Assembly (NCBI GenBank): GCA_023151115.1
Contig: JAKLJP010000004.1
Coordinates: forward strand, 186,001-250,000
Direction of reading: 5' to 3'
DNA length: 64,000 nt
Origin: Anaerolineae bacterium
GTDB lineage: Bacteria > Chloroflexota > Anaerolineae > 4572-78 > J111
The number at the start of each line of letters is the position of its first letter. Positions within the stretch are counted from its first letter, which is position 1. The position numbers and the translations under genes are program-made. The notes beneath the pieces are model-generated. The model had not been told where the DNA came from and made no database searches. It saw nothing but the letters and a program-made list of their open reading frames with translations. This document shows, piece by piece, positions 28,109 to 37,277 of the stretch.

Positions 28109-28318
28109 ATGCTCACCCTGCAAATTCAAGACCGTACTTTAGAAAAACAACTGACCGAACTTCTCCAGCAGAAATTTCACGGCAACTCCGAAGAAATGTT
28201 ACAGGAGTTAGTCAAAAGTTACACGGCTCAACTAAATCGGCTAAAATATAGCGGTATTTTGAAATGGGAAAAGGACGGCTTGGCGTTCCAAAAGGAAATC
28301 CGCAGTGAATGGCAATAA
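28109..28318 (+). CDS. antitoxin-like partner of the PIN toxin
   Basis: 69 residues from the ATG at 28109 (GAGG 9 bases upstream). MLTLQIQDRTLEKQLTELLQ, then KFHGNSEEMLQELVKSYTAQ, then LNRLKYSGIL fits small ribbon-helix-helix-type antitoxins, with a C-terminal part that would wrap the toxin. I assign it mainly from size, position and overlap with the PIN gene (14 bases). AT content is higher than in the flanking genes, in keeping with acquisition. Confidence 0.75.
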   Translation: MLTLQIQDRTLEKQLTELLQQKFHGNSEEMLQELVKSYTAQLNRLKYSGILKWEKDGLAFQKEIRSEWQ

Positions 28319-28682
28319 AATCCTTTTGGATACCAACGCCTTTATTTACTTTTTTGAAGGCCAGAACAAAATTACTCATTTGGTGGTCAATACTCCAGAG
28401 ATTTACTTTTCGGCTATTTCAGAAATCGAGTTGCTTTCCGCCAGTCACTTGACCCAAAGTGAAATGGACTCGATTAAAGCCTTTTTGTCCCTTTGCCACC
28501 GAGTAGAGTTAACCTCAGAAATAATTGACCAAACGATTATGATTCGGCGGCAATATCGTTTCAGGATACCCGATGCCGTTATTGCCGCCTCAGCCCTCCA
28601 TTTGCAAATGCCTCTTATTTCAGCCGATACAGATTTTAAGAAAATTGCTGGTTTGACGTTGATTTCGGATATTTTAAAATGA
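28305..28682 (+). CDS. PIN-domain toxin (VapC-like ribonuclease)
   Basis: 125 residues from a GTG at 28305 inside the antitoxin gene. PIN acidic residues are in ILLDTNAFIYFF (D9), SEIELLSA (E near 45), RIPDAVIAASAL (D near 91) and ISADTDFKKI (D near 109). Such toxins cleave tRNA or rRNA in a metal-dependent way. Its stop overlaps the maoC start (ATGA), so the inserted pair and the hydratase are read as one unit. Confidence 0.9.
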   Translation: MNGNKILLDTNAFIYFFEGQNKITHLVVNTPEIYFSAISEIELLSASHLTQSEMDSIKAFLSLCHRVELTSEIIDQTIMIRRQYRFRIPDAVIAASALHLQMPLISADTDFKKIAGLTLISDILK

Positions 28683-29149
28683 CCCTCAAACCCGGCTGGA
28701 CCGGCCGCTATTTTGAAGATTTTGAAGTGGGCGATGTTTACCGCCATCCTTACGGCAAAACCATCAGCGAAGCCGAGAATATGTGGTTCAGCCACATCAC
28801 CTTGAATCTGAACCCACTCCACTTCAACGCCGATTACGCGGCCACCACCGAGTTCGGTCGCCCGGTCGTAGATGGCATTTTAACCCTGGGGGTGGTAGTC
28901 GGCATGAGCGTGATTGACCTGAGCCAGAATGGCTTCAACCTGCAACTGGACGAAGTTATCCACCACGCGCCGGTTTTTCACGGCGATACCATTTACGCCC
29001 AATCCGAAGTGTTGGCCCTGCGCGAGTCGCGCTCGCGGCCCGGCTGGGGGATTGTGACGGTTGCTTCGGAGGGTTACAATCAGGCGGGGGTTAAGGTTAT
29101 CAGTTTCAAGCGGACCATGATGATTAAGCAGCGCCATCAAGCGGAATGA
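28679..29149 (+). CDS. MaoC-family acyl-CoA hydratase/dehydratase
   Basis: 156 residues, a single hot-dog fold. The hydratase motif region NPLHFNADYAATTEFGRPVV carries the catalytic Asp/His pair (here N-x-x-H-F-x-x-D/Y), then VVDGILTLGVVVG and YAQSEVLALRESRSRPGWGI. The sequence resembles mesaconyl-CoA/methylmalyl-CoA-type dehydratases, which would suit the nearby methylmalonyl-CoA genes, but the substrate is not proven. It overlaps the PIN gene upstream and the TIM-barrel gene downstream by 4 bases each. Confidence 0.88.
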   Translation: MTLKPGWTGRYFEDFEVGDVYRHPYGKTISEAENMWFSHITLNLNPLHFNADYAATTEFGRPVVDGILTLGVVVGMSVIDLSQNGFNLQLDEVIHHAPVFHGDTIYAQSEVLALRESRSRPGWGIVTVASEGYNQAGVKVISFKRTMMIKQRHQAE

Positions 29150-30003
29150 CCAGCCCAATTATCCTCTCGACCGGCTCGCTGTTTAATTTTGATCTTGATA
29201 CGGCCATGGCCCTGGCGGCTGAAACCGGCTTCGACGGGGTTGAATTGATGGTGGATTGGCGGCGCGAGACTCATCACGTGCCGCACCTGGAAAAACTGAT
29301 GGCCCGCCATAATCTGCCCATCCTGGCGGTCCACAACCCCTTTGCCAGCTTTCCCCCCGGCTGGAAGCACGATCCAGTTGGCCTGATCCAGCACAGCGTC
29401 CGCCTGGCCGAGTCATTGGGGGCGCAGACGGTGGTCGTTCATCCACCGGCGCGGTGGGTGCGCTTGCAGAGCGTGGTGCTGGCCCCGCAGCGGCATTGGA
29501 AATTGTCTATTCCCATTCCCGTGGCCGGTCCGGGCGCGCTGGGCCGCTGGCTGCAACAGGAATTACCCCATTTTCAAGCGCAAACAGCGGTAAAAATTGC
29601 CGTAGAGAATATGCCGCGCCGTTGGCTTGGCCCCTGGCAGTTGGAACCGTTTCATTTCAACAATGCCCGCCAGTTGAACCAGTTTCAACACCTCACCCTC
29701 GATACTACCCACGTCGGGACCTGGCGGGCGGATTTGCTAGAGTTTTACCGGCAGATCAAGCCCCAAGTGGCTCACATCCACCTATCCAACTTCAACGGCC
29801 ACGAGCACCAATTATTATACAACGGCTCTTTACCCTTGGCGGCTTTTCTGGCTGAACTGACTAAAGATCAATTTGCCGGCCTCGTTTCTCTGGAACTCGG
29901 CCCGACCAGCCTGCAAGCTGAGGATGAGGTCAGGCTCAGGAAAAACCTGCGCGACAGTTTAGCTTTTTGTCAAAAGGCGTTGGCTCCCTTGGATTCTTAC
30001 TGA
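29146..30003 (+). CDS. sugar phosphate isomerase/epimerase-like TIM-barrel protein
   Basis: 285 residues of the AP endonuclease 2/xylose isomerase-like superfamily: FDGVELMVDWR near 25, LPILAVHNPFASFPPG, TVVVHPPARW, VAVENMP (metal-binding Glu), LTLDTTHVGTWRAD (Asp/His ligands), VAHIHLSNFNGHEHQLL and LVSLELGPTSL (final Glu) give the usual divalent-metal site. The true substrate is not known. It starts within the maoC stop (ATGA) and ends 7 bases into the end of the convergent 1106-residue gene. Confidence 0.85.
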   Translation: MTSPIILSTGSLFNFDLDTAMALAAETGFDGVELMVDWRRETHHVPHLEKLMARHNLPILAVHNPFASFPPGWKHDPVGLIQHSVRLAESLGAQTVVVHPPARWVRLQSVVLAPQRHWKLSIPIPVAGPGALGRWLQQELPHFQAQTAVKIAVENMPRRWLGPWQLEPFHFNNARQLNQFQHLTLDTTHVGTWRADLLEFYRQIKPQVAHIHLSNFNGHEHQLLYNGSLPLAAFLAELTKDQFAGLVSLELGPTSLQAEDEVRLRKNLRDSLAFCQKALAPLDSY

Positions 30004-33000
30004 CCTTCGGCCAGCATGTCCAACACTTTGCCTACCTTGCCCTTAGCCTGCCAGTAGTCGAACTTGGTGGTGTCGAGGTGTTCGGTGATGCCGCCCAGGC
30101 GGCGAACCTCTTCCATCATATGGCCGGCGCCACCGGGGCCGTCGCCGCCTTTGCCATCCCATAAAGCAATAAAACGAATGCGGTCAATGCCATAAATCAG
30201 GGCGGCGTAGAGCGCCCAGCGATTATTGCGCTCGTAGGGATTATCGCCCAACGGTAGCGGCCCGAGCCGGTCAACCTGGTATTGGATCGAAACATTGGGG
30301 TGATTGCGAATAGTGTAGAAGCGAGTTACCCACTCATCCCCGGCAAAGCTGACCGACTCCTTGATAAAGTCGGCTTCGGTAAAGGGCAGTAAAACCTCAA
30401 CGCGCATGTTTCGTTTTAAGCAGGCTTCAATAAAGAGGATGTCTCCGCCGCAAGCTGCCCCCGGAATAATTGCCATATCATTTGCATCCGCGTTCATCTT
30501 ATTCAAAGCCTTTTCAATGCGCTCGCGGGCCTCTTTTTCCATCCCCGCCGGGAAGCGCGGCTCGTGGCGGTCAGCCCGATCAATCATGTGGCCGGAGAAG
30601 AGGAAGATATTGCGGTTCTTATCCTCCGCCGCATGATCTTCCGCCTCCAATTTTTTGATCTCTTCTTGCAGCAGGGTCAGACCGGCATTGACAAACTCTG
30701 GGCGAAAATTCAAAGATTTGAACAATTCCAATTGGGCCAGGGTGGATTTCAGGGCAAAACGATTTTGCCCGGCCAGGGTCAACGCCTTTTGGTAGGCCCT
30801 GGTAACAGCTTTAGGCTCTTCGGCTACACAGACGGCCAAATCGGCCAGGCCGATGAAAGCCCAGAAATTGCTGCTGTTCCGTTGGGCTTGACTTTCCAGA
30901 GTAAACTGAACCGCCCCTTTGAGTAAGGCTATTTGCTGCCGGGTTGCCTGCCATTCGGGGTCAATGTCGCTGTCGAAATGCTGCACCAGATTGTCCAGCA
31001 GCAGGGCCAGAGTCAGGGCGTTTCCGCCGGAATAAAAGTGATTTTGGTCTAAACTGTAGCCGGAAAGGTAGGTATCAATAGCTCTTTTCAACCAGTAGCC
31101 GGTCAAGAACGCTTTTTTCTGGCGCTCCTGTTCATCCTCGATATGCGTCCATTCATTTATCCACATCTCTTTGTAAATTCGGCCCAAGTAAGAGATGGCT
31201 TCGATATTGCCCGGTTCATCCTCGAGCAGGCGCTCCAATTTCACAATCGCTTCATCATAGCGGCCCAGCCGGGCCAGATGAAACGCCTCCTCGCGGCGAA
31301 ACTCGGAATTTCTGGGGTTGATTTTTAACCCCGCTCGATATTGCTGCAAGGCCAATTCGTGGCGGCCCAGGCTGCGCAGCGCTTTGCCGGCCTCGGCAAT
31401 GACATCTTCTTTAATCAGCGGGTTGCTCACTTCTTCGGTCAGCAGCAAAACATCGCCAATGCGCTTTTGCCGTTGAGCAATTTCAACCCGCTCTTCCCAC
31501 GCTTTGTGTTCGCGCCAGTAGCCGGTGGCCAGGGGAGTGCGGAGCGACTTACGATTCGGCTCTTCCAAACCGTCGAGAAGATTAAAAATAGGACTGTGAA
31601 TCCGGTCCTGGCTGGAGGCCCAGGTTTCGCGGGCAATTTTGGCAATGGCCTGGCGGTCTTTTTCCAGAAATTCGGGGTCGGGCCGGCCAATTTTGTCGGT
31701 GTGGTAGGGCACAGTGCGGACGTTAAAAATGTCAAACGGCATGTAGGAGCGCCCCGATTGGATATGAACCAGCCCGCGTTTGCGCATCGAGTGGCGTACG
31801 CCCAGTTCATAAAATACATTGGCATTGTCAATGCTCAAATCGGCAATGACCAGATCGGCCAGCAGCAGTTCCTGGAACATGTCGGTCAAAATATCGCCGC
31901 TGACGCTCTCTTCGTCGGCCCGGAACGGCTCAAAGCCGGCTTCGATGAGGGCCGGTTTGATCAAATCCTGGTATATGGCGTTGAAATCTATCCAGCGGCC
32001 ATCCGAACTTTGCTTGCGGCCAAAGGGCATCACTACAAAGGCGTGGGGCAAGCCTTTGAGTTTTTTGGGGCTGATCTCTCCCCTTGAATCCGGCTGAGTA
32101 GCGGCCGGTTCTGTTGCCGCTTTGGGTAAATCGGCTGGAGCGGCGGTGGGTTGCTCCTCAGTTCCATTGGCTGTGCTTGTATCTTTGGGACCCGCCACCT
32201 TGACCAGATTATCAACCGCTGCCTCGGCCACCGAGATCACTTCTTCGGAGACGCCAATCTTGGGCAAAACTTTAGCCGCGACCACCATCGCTTTTTGAGC
32301 CTGCTCCAGCAGCGCTGCATCAATCACCGGCGAGGCAGGCATGTTCAGCGCCTTGCTCATCAGGTCGTCTTCTTTGCCTTTCAGTTCGGCCACAGCCCGG
32401 CGCATTTCGCTGATGTACTGGTTATGCTGGCTCCACAGGACTCTTTCGGTGGCCGTGACCATTTTGAAGAACTCGTCGCCGGTTTGTTGGGCCGGGGACA
32501 GGCTGAGCCAATGATCGCGGATAATCTTTAACTCAAGAATGAGCTGGCTGTAATTATTGATGGTTGAGTCGAGCCGGCGCAGTTCCAGCCAAGCGGTAAA
32601 GGCCGCCGCCAGCGAGGTGGTCAGGGCGACCCAAATGCTAAAAATGCCGCCCGGCCATGCCGCCAGCAGGGTGCCCAACCCGCCAAAGATAAAAATGGCC
32701 GCTTGCAGTTGGGTGCGCATCCTTTGCAGCTCGACAATTTTGTTGGAATGATAGTCGAGCTGGTTGTCCAGGCGGAAGCGGATGTAATCCTGGGCCAGCA
32801 GGTTTGAAAAGCCAGGGTCGCTGTCAAGGTTGTTGGGGGAATAGTAAGGTGGGACCGGGCCGGTATAGGGCTTCAAAACCAACTCACCGCCGACGCCCTC
32901 AAAAACCTGGCGTTGAATGGCTGCCACCCGTTCGGTGAGCCACTGCCCGCGATCGGCTTGCTGCTGCAAAACGGTGCGGAAAAAGTAAATCTCTTTGAGA

Positions 33001-33317
33001 ATTTCCTCCGCGCCGGTGCGGAAAACCAGCCAGCGCTCGCCCTGTTGTAGCTTGTTGGCAAAGGCCAGAATCACCGAGCTAATAATAGGAACCAGGATCA
33101 GCCCCACTTTGAGCACCTGGCCCAGGCCCGTTTCAGAATTACCGTAAAGCTGGGTCAGAATAGCCAGGAGGGTAGCCGCCACCGACAAAATAATCACCGC
33201 CCGGCGCAGGTTCAGGTGATTTTTGGAGGCAGTCAGGGCGCTCTGGTCAAACTCGGCATAGCGCTGCCAGGCATTTTGTAAAGCAATGGCGTTTTCGTTA
33301 ACGGGTTGTTGGCTCAT
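29997..33317 (-). CDS. multidomain SLATT / deoxyribosyltransferase-like / TPR / SLOG-like protein
   Basis: 1106 residues from the ATG at 33317 (GGAGGG 9 bases upstream). In order: two SLATT/DUF4231-like units, each a hairpin of two membrane helices (about 39-58/69-87 and 205-221/227-243); a proline/alanine linker (380-412); a nucleoside 2-deoxyribosyltransferase/TIR-like Rossmann domain (FVVMPFGRK, EAGFEPFRADEES, LADLVIADLSIDNANVFYEL, 424-600); a TPR/TRAFs-binding-like helical region (RSLGRHELALQQYRAGLKIN and on); and a C-terminal SLOG-like Rossmann domain (FLFSGHMIDR, GAACGGDILFIEAC, VLLPFTEADFIKES). These parts are typical of nucleotide-signal conflict systems: the SLOG or NDT domain would sense or make a nucleotide signal and the membrane part would be the effector. 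That function is inferred. Confidence 0.8.
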   Translation of the reverse strand: MSQQPVNENAIALQNAWQRYAEFDQSALTASKNHLNLRRAVIILSVAATLLAILTQLYGNSETGLGQVLKVGLILVPIISSVILAFANKLQQGERWLVFRTGAEEILKEIYFFRTVLQQQADRGQWLTERVAAIQRQVFEGVGGELVLKPYTGPVPPYYSPNNLDSDPGFSNLLAQDYIRFRLDNQLDYHSNKIVELQRMRTQLQAAIFIFGGLGTLLAAWPGGIFSIWVALTTSLAAAFTAWLELRRLDSTINNYSQLILELKIIRDHWLSLSPAQQTGDEFFKMVTATERVLWSQHNQYISEMRRAVAELKGKEDDLMSKALNMPASPVIDAALLEQAQKAMVVAAKVLPKIGVSEEVISVAEAAVDNLVKVAGPKDTSTANGTEEQPTAAPADLPKAATEPAATQPDSRGEISPKKLKGLPHAFVVMPFGRKQSSDGRWIDFNAIYQDLIKPALIEAGFEPFRADEESVSGDILTDMFQELLLADLVIADLSIDNANVFYELGVRHSMRKRGLVHIQSGRSYMPFDIFNVRTVPYHTDKIGRPDPEFLEKDRQAIAKIARETWASSQDRIHSPIFNLLDGLEEPNRKSLRTPLATGYWREHKAWEERVEIAQRQKRIGDVLLLTEEVSNPLIKEDVIAEAGKALRSLGRHELALQQYRAGLKINPRNSEFRREEAFHLARLGRYDEAIVKLERLLEDEPGNIEAISYLGRIYKEMWINEWTHIEDEQERQKKAFLTGYWLKRAIDTYLSGYSLDQNHFYSGGNALTLALLLDNLVQHFDSDIDPEWQATRQQIALLKGAVQFTLESQAQRNSSNFWAFIGLADLAVCVAEEPKAVTRAYQKALTLAGQNRFALKSTLAQLELFKSLNFRPEFVNAGLTLLQEEIKKLEAEDHAAEDKNRNIFLFSGHMIDRADRHEPRFPAGMEKEARERIEKALNKMNADANDMAIIPGAACGGDILFIEACLKRNMRVEVLLPFTEADFIKESVSFAGDEWVTRFYTIRNHPNVSIQYQVDRLGPLPLGDNPYERNNRWALYAALIYGIDRIRFIALWDGKGGDGPGGAGHMMEEVRRLGGITEHLDTTKFDYWQAKGKVGKVLDMLAEGQ

Positions 33318-33652
33318 GGCAAAATCCCTCCTCGAAAAAGGTAGACAGTAGACGGTAGACAGGGAAATCATCTGACTCTGCTACTTTGCTACCCTTGCTA
33401 CCTTCTTTTCAGTTGGCGTAGACTTGCGATAACTTCCAGGCGAAGTGGTCAGAATTTTATTATCAGTTAACAATCCTGAAATGTCAATAACAAATTTAAG
33501 CTTGAGGATATTCTTTCAGGCTTGACAAGGGTTCTATGTTCGGATAGAGTCAGAGTATACAGGTGAGGGAGGCGATGACGTGAGGACGCGAAGTATTTCC
33601 TCGCCTCCTCGTCTCCCGTGTCATCGCATCTTTATATACAAGGAGAATAACC
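33318..33652. other. intergenic region with inverted short repeats
   Basis: GTAGACAGTAGACGGTAGAC (from 33340) faces complementary GCTACTTTGCTACC units (33380-33402). At 33571-33625 GATGACGTGAGGACGCGA faces TCGCCTCCTCGTCTCCCGTG. Each looks like a hairpin built of tandem repeat units. No gene is seen. Confidence 0.6.
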
Positions 33653-34201
33653 ATGTCTTTACCTGAATTGCGGGCTAAAGTAAAAGCGGGTATCTGGCAG
33701 GCCATTGCCCAGAGTGGGGTCAACACGTCCAGCTTGCCCCAGGCGGATCTGGATCGCCTGGTTGGGGCTATCACCGAAGGGGTGTTGAAGGAGATGGACG
33801 ATTTGCTCACCCAGGCCAGCGGCCAGCCGGCAGCCGTAGCCAAGGCCCCGGTTGACGACGGCGATGATGAAGTTGAAAAAGTGCTTTGGGAAGGCCGGCC
33901 CTACTTGTCGCTCAGCGTTCATTATAAAATCACCAATGAGCGGGTGCGCATCACCGAGGGCATGCTGGGTAAAGACCGCGAAGATATCGAATTGGTGCGG
34001 ATTCAGGATATTGATATGACTCAAGGGGTGAGCGAGCGGATGCTGAACATTGGCGACATCCACATTCGCAGCCACGACCGCAGCAATCCCGTTGTTGTGC
34101 TCAACAATGTTTCCAACCCCAGCGAAGTCCACGAGATTTTGCGCCGGGCGGTGTTAAAGGCCCGCAAAAAGCATAATGTCAGCTTCCGGGAAGAAATGTA
34201 G
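33653..34201 (+). CDS. bacterial PH-domain protein
   Basis: 182 residues. The N-terminal 75 residues are helical with an Ala/Pro-rich linker. The C-terminal half (VEKVLWEGRPYLSLSVHYKI, then TNERVRITEGMLGKDREDIE, then LVRIQDIDMTQGV) is a bPH_2/YdbS-type pleckstrin-like fold; such domains may bind membranes or proteins. No membrane segment is present. AAGGAG precedes the ATG at 33653. It lies divergent from the SLATT-containing gene, but a functional link is unproven. Confidence 0.85.
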   Translation: MSLPELRAKVKAGIWQAIAQSGVNTSSLPQADLDRLVGAITEGVLKEMDDLLTQASGQPAAVAKAPVDDGDDEVEKVLWEGRPYLSLSVHYKITNERVRITEGMLGKDREDIELVRIQDIDMTQGVSERMLNIGDIHIRSHDRSNPVVVLNNVSNPSEVHEILRRAVLKARKKHNVSFREEM

Positions 34202-34227
34202 GCCAGTAGCCAGAAAAAGATTTCTGA

Positions 34228-35007
34228 TTACTGGCTACTGACTACTTCTTCTTTCCTCGCCACAAAAATCATCTTTTGGCTGTGGCTGTGGAACGGTTCA
34301 AGCTCATAGCTGCCGTAGATGGTTTCGACGGCAAAGCCGGCGGCGCGCAACAAGAGCTCCATTTCATAACGATAGACAAAACGCAGCGAAACAGCAAGCT
34401 GCGCCCGGCGCACCAGCCCTTCCGAGTTAATTTCATCCAAAATATAGGTTAAATGGCGTATTTGCCGGGCCAGGTCAATCTGGTGCCGCCAGTACCACTG
34501 CACCGTATGGCCGGTCAATTCGTCAATGAGTTCATCTTCAAAATAGAGTCGCCCATCGGCTTCAGCCAGCAGGGCGGGGTCGGGGTGAAAAATGTCAATG
34601 ATAAGCTGTCCCCCGCGCCGCAGATGGCGGTGGATGGCGGCCAGGGTTGACAATTGCTCATCGGTTGAGGCGCAATGCATGAAGGTGTTGAGGGGGATAA
34701 AGGCCAGGGCAAAATCTTGGCGGGGCAGGTCAAACTCGCGCATATCGGCCCGGTGAAGGCTAACCTGCCGGGTCAGGCCGGCGGCTTTGATTTTGGCGCG
34801 GGCGGCCTCCAGCGCCACCGCCGATAAATCAAGGCCGGTCAGGACATGTCCGGCTTCGGCCAGGGGTAACAATAGGCGGCCTGTGCCACAGCCAATTTCC
34901 AGGATGGGACCGGCGGCGGCTTCGGTCAACGTTTGCCACATTGACCAATCCTCGTCCAGACTGCCGTAAAGCAAATCGTAATACTGGGCGATTAAATCCA
35001 GGCTCAT
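34228..35007 (-). CDS. class I SAM-dependent methyltransferase
   Basis: 259 residues. Motif I ILEIGCGTGRLLLPLAEAG near 36, motif post-I acidic LDLS, and a D in HRADMREFDLP with LAFIPLNTFMHC fit the Methyltransf_11/25 type. The C-terminal beta hairpin includes IDIFHPDPALLAE and YGSYELEPFHSHSQKMIFVA. The substrate is not known. The start overlaps the stop of the upstream histidine kinase (4 bases), so the two are coupled. Confidence 0.9.
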   Translation of the reverse strand: MSLDLIAQYYDLLYGSLDEDWSMWQTLTEAAAGPILEIGCGTGRLLLPLAEAGHVLTGLDLSAVALEAARAKIKAAGLTRQVSLHRADMREFDLPRQDFALAFIPLNTFMHCASTDEQLSTLAAIHRHLRRGGQLIIDIFHPDPALLAEADGRLYFEDELIDELTGHTVQWYWRHQIDLARQIRHLTYILDEINSEGLVRRAQLAVSLRFVYRYEMELLLRAAGFAVETIYGSYELEPFHSHSQKMIFVARKEEVVSSQ

Positions 35008-37094
35008 TCTTCAGAGGGAGTGAGCAGGGGGAGGGCGAGATAAAAGGTGCTGCCTTGGCCGGGGATGCCTTCGCTTTCAACCGAGATCGAGCCGCCGTGG
35101 GCTTCGGCGGCGAGCTTACAAAAAGCCAGACCCAACCCCACGCCCGATGGCGCATTAGCCGAGTTATCTACTCGCGAAAACTTATTAAAGATACGGGTCT
35201 GGTTGGCTTTACTGATGCCGGGGCCATTGTCTTTGACGGCGAAGCAAAGCGTCTCCCCGTTTAAGGTGGTGGTCAGCGAAACCTGGCCCTCATAGGGCGT
35301 ATATTTGATGGCATTATCAACCAAATTAATCAGTATCCGCCGGATCATACCCCGGTCAATCCAAACTTCGGGGATGTCGTCGGGCAGTGGGTTAAAAATA
35401 AGTTCCATTCCTTTGGTTTCGGCGTGTGGCGTAACCTGATCTTTGACTGCCTGAATTATCTCTTCCAAATCAACCACACTGCGCTGTAAATGGATTTCGC
35501 CTGTTTCCAAGCGCCCCACGTCTAACATGGAATCAACCAAATCTCGTACTTCCTGGCCGCTCCGCCGGGCCAGGGTTAAGAAATTGCCGAGGCGGGGGTT
35601 TTCGTCTATAGAAGTAATCAACATCGGCAGCAGTTCAATCATATTGATCAGGTTGCCAACCGGCCCACGCAAATCATGGACCAGCATGTTGATCAAATCC
35701 TGGCGCATCCGCTCGGCCTCTTTGCGGGTCGAAATATCGCGGCCTACCCACTGCACACAGGCTTTGCCGGCATAGCGCACCTGCCGGGCGTTTATTTCCA
35801 GCGAAACTTTATCACGATAGGCGTCGAGAATGTCTAATTCCAGAGATACTTCGCGCCAGGTGCGTAAACGGTTGGTTTTTTCGGTTAAACAATCCTTTAA
35901 ATGACGATCAATAAAAGAGATGTCACTGCCGACGATGGCCTCTTTGGGGCGGCGCAGCATTTCACAGGTTTTACGGTTGGCGTCAAGAATTAGACCCTGA
36001 TAATTGGTAATAACGATCATATCGGCACTGTCTTCAAATAGGTCGGTGTAGCTTTCCTCCATACTACGTAAAAGCGCAACGGCCTGGGCATTGGCCACCG
36101 CCGTCGCCGCTTGATCGGCAAAAGCCGCTACTTCAAGTACATTTTCTTCGGTATACTTATCCACCTCGTAGCTGTCAACCGTAAGCATGCCAATCACTTC
36201 GTCTTGGGCAATCAAAGGTGCGCCAATCCAACTGCGGACTTTTTGCGAGGAAGAACTTTTTTTCCAACCCGGTTCCAGATCAACATCGTTTATCAAGAGA
36301 GGTCTTTTTTGAACAACGGCCCGGTAATTTGGCTGGCCCTCCTCCAAAGAAACGGTAACATTGAGGGCGTCTTTCATATCCTCGAAACCCCGCGCGGCCC
36401 GGACTGACAGAACATTATCTTCAAGCAGCAGGATGGCGCTGCTGTTATAATCAATGACCAGGGCTAACTGTTCCAGAATAAGATAAAGTACTTCCTTGAG
36501 ATCGAGGGTGGAGTTGATGGTGCGGGCAACAGAGGTCAGCGTGTCGGCCAGGCGGTGGCGACGCTGTTCGGCCTTGAAGAGGCGGGCATTAGCAATAGCA
36601 AAAGCAGCCTGATCGGCAATGATGCGCAGCATAGCCAGATCACTCTCGTCAAAATAGTTGGGCTGTGTAGCCGTAACCATAAGCACCCCGATAAATTGTT
36701 CGGGCAGTTGAATCGGCACACCGATGACGCTGCGCGTGTGAGTCAGTTCAGGATTACCATTCTTGTACCAGCGTTCATCGGTCTGAGTATCCTTGACCAG
36801 AACATCCTCGCGGTGCTTGATAATCCAGCCAACCAGTCCGTGTTCCATAATAGCTGCCAAACCGGGCCGGCTGCGCTGTTGAACCTCAAAGTTTTCCTGA
36901 ATAAAAAATAAATTTTCAATCTTTCCGGCCTGATCGAGCAGGAAGAGGCTGGCATTGTAAGCCGAGACGGAGGCGACTGTAGCAGACAGTACCCGCTGCA
37001 ACACCTGGTCAATCTCCAGCCGTGCGCCAAACTCGCGGGTGACCAGATATAAAAGATCGAGTCGTGACCGAACTCGAGGCGTATCAAACTGCAT
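35004..37094 (-). CDS. soluble GAF-GAF-PAS sensor histidine kinase
   Basis: 696 residues from the ATG at 37094. Domains: GAF 1 (about 20-165; VIGVPIQLPEQFIGVLMVTA), GAF 2 (about 190-330; WIGAPLIAQDEVIGMLTVDS), PAS (about 345-460; DANRKTCEMLRRPKEAIVGS), HisKA with His in NMLVHDLRGPVGNLINMIEL near 475, and HATPase_c with RILINLVDNAIKYT, VKDNGPGIS and GVGLGLAFCKLAAEAHGG. There is no transmembrane segment, so it senses something intracellular. No partner receiver gene is adjacent; the downstream gene is a methyltransferase overlapping by 4 bases. Confidence 0.9.
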   Translation of the reverse strand: MQFDTPRVRSRLDLLYLVTREFGARLEIDQVLQRVLSATVASVSAYNASLFLLDQAGKIENLFFIQENFEVQQRSRPGLAAIMEHGLVGWIIKHREDVLVKDTQTDERWYKNGNPELTHTRSVIGVPIQLPEQFIGVLMVTATQPNYFDESDLAMLRIIADQAAFAIANARLFKAEQRRHRLADTLTSVARTINSTLDLKEVLYLILEQLALVIDYNSSAILLLEDNVLSVRAARGFEDMKDALNVTVSLEEGQPNYRAVVQKRPLLINDVDLEPGWKKSSSSQKVRSWIGAPLIAQDEVIGMLTVDSYEVDKYTEENVLEVAAFADQAATAVANAQAVALLRSMEESYTDLFEDSADMIVITNYQGLILDANRKTCEMLRRPKEAIVGSDISFIDRHLKDCLTEKTNRLRTWREVSLELDILDAYRDKVSLEINARQVRYAGKACVQWVGRDISTRKEAERMRQDLINMLVHDLRGPVGNLINMIELLPMLITSIDENPRLGNFLTLARRSGQEVRDLVDSMLDVGRLETGEIHLQRSVVDLEEIIQAVKDQVTPHAETKGMELIFNPLPDDIPEVWIDRGMIRRILINLVDNAIKYTPYEGQVSLTTTLNGETLCFAVKDNGPGISKANQTRIFNKFSRVDNSANAPSGVGLGLAFCKLAAEAHGGSISVESEGIPGQGSTFYLALPLLTPSEE

Positions 37095-37138
37095 AAGTTT
37101 GCCCCAGATCAAAATTTATCATAACTACTCACTCCTTA

Positions 37139-37236
37139 TGTCATTTCGAGGCTGAAAGCCGAGAAATCTGTGAGACGGTTGTCTGCAAAACCCTGAATTA
37201 GAAGATTTCTCGCTCCTAATGTCGCTCGAAATGACA
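37139..37236. repeat. TGTCATTTCGA dispersed inverted-repeat element, copy 2
   Basis: Ends TGTCATTTCGA and TCGAAATGACA; inner GAGAAATCT and AGATTTCTCGC also pair. It fills the gap between the TadA/CpaF gene and the kinase gene. Confidence 0.88.
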
Positions 37237-37277
37237 TGGCCGAGCAGTTACAATTTATCAACAAATAAAGCCAAATT

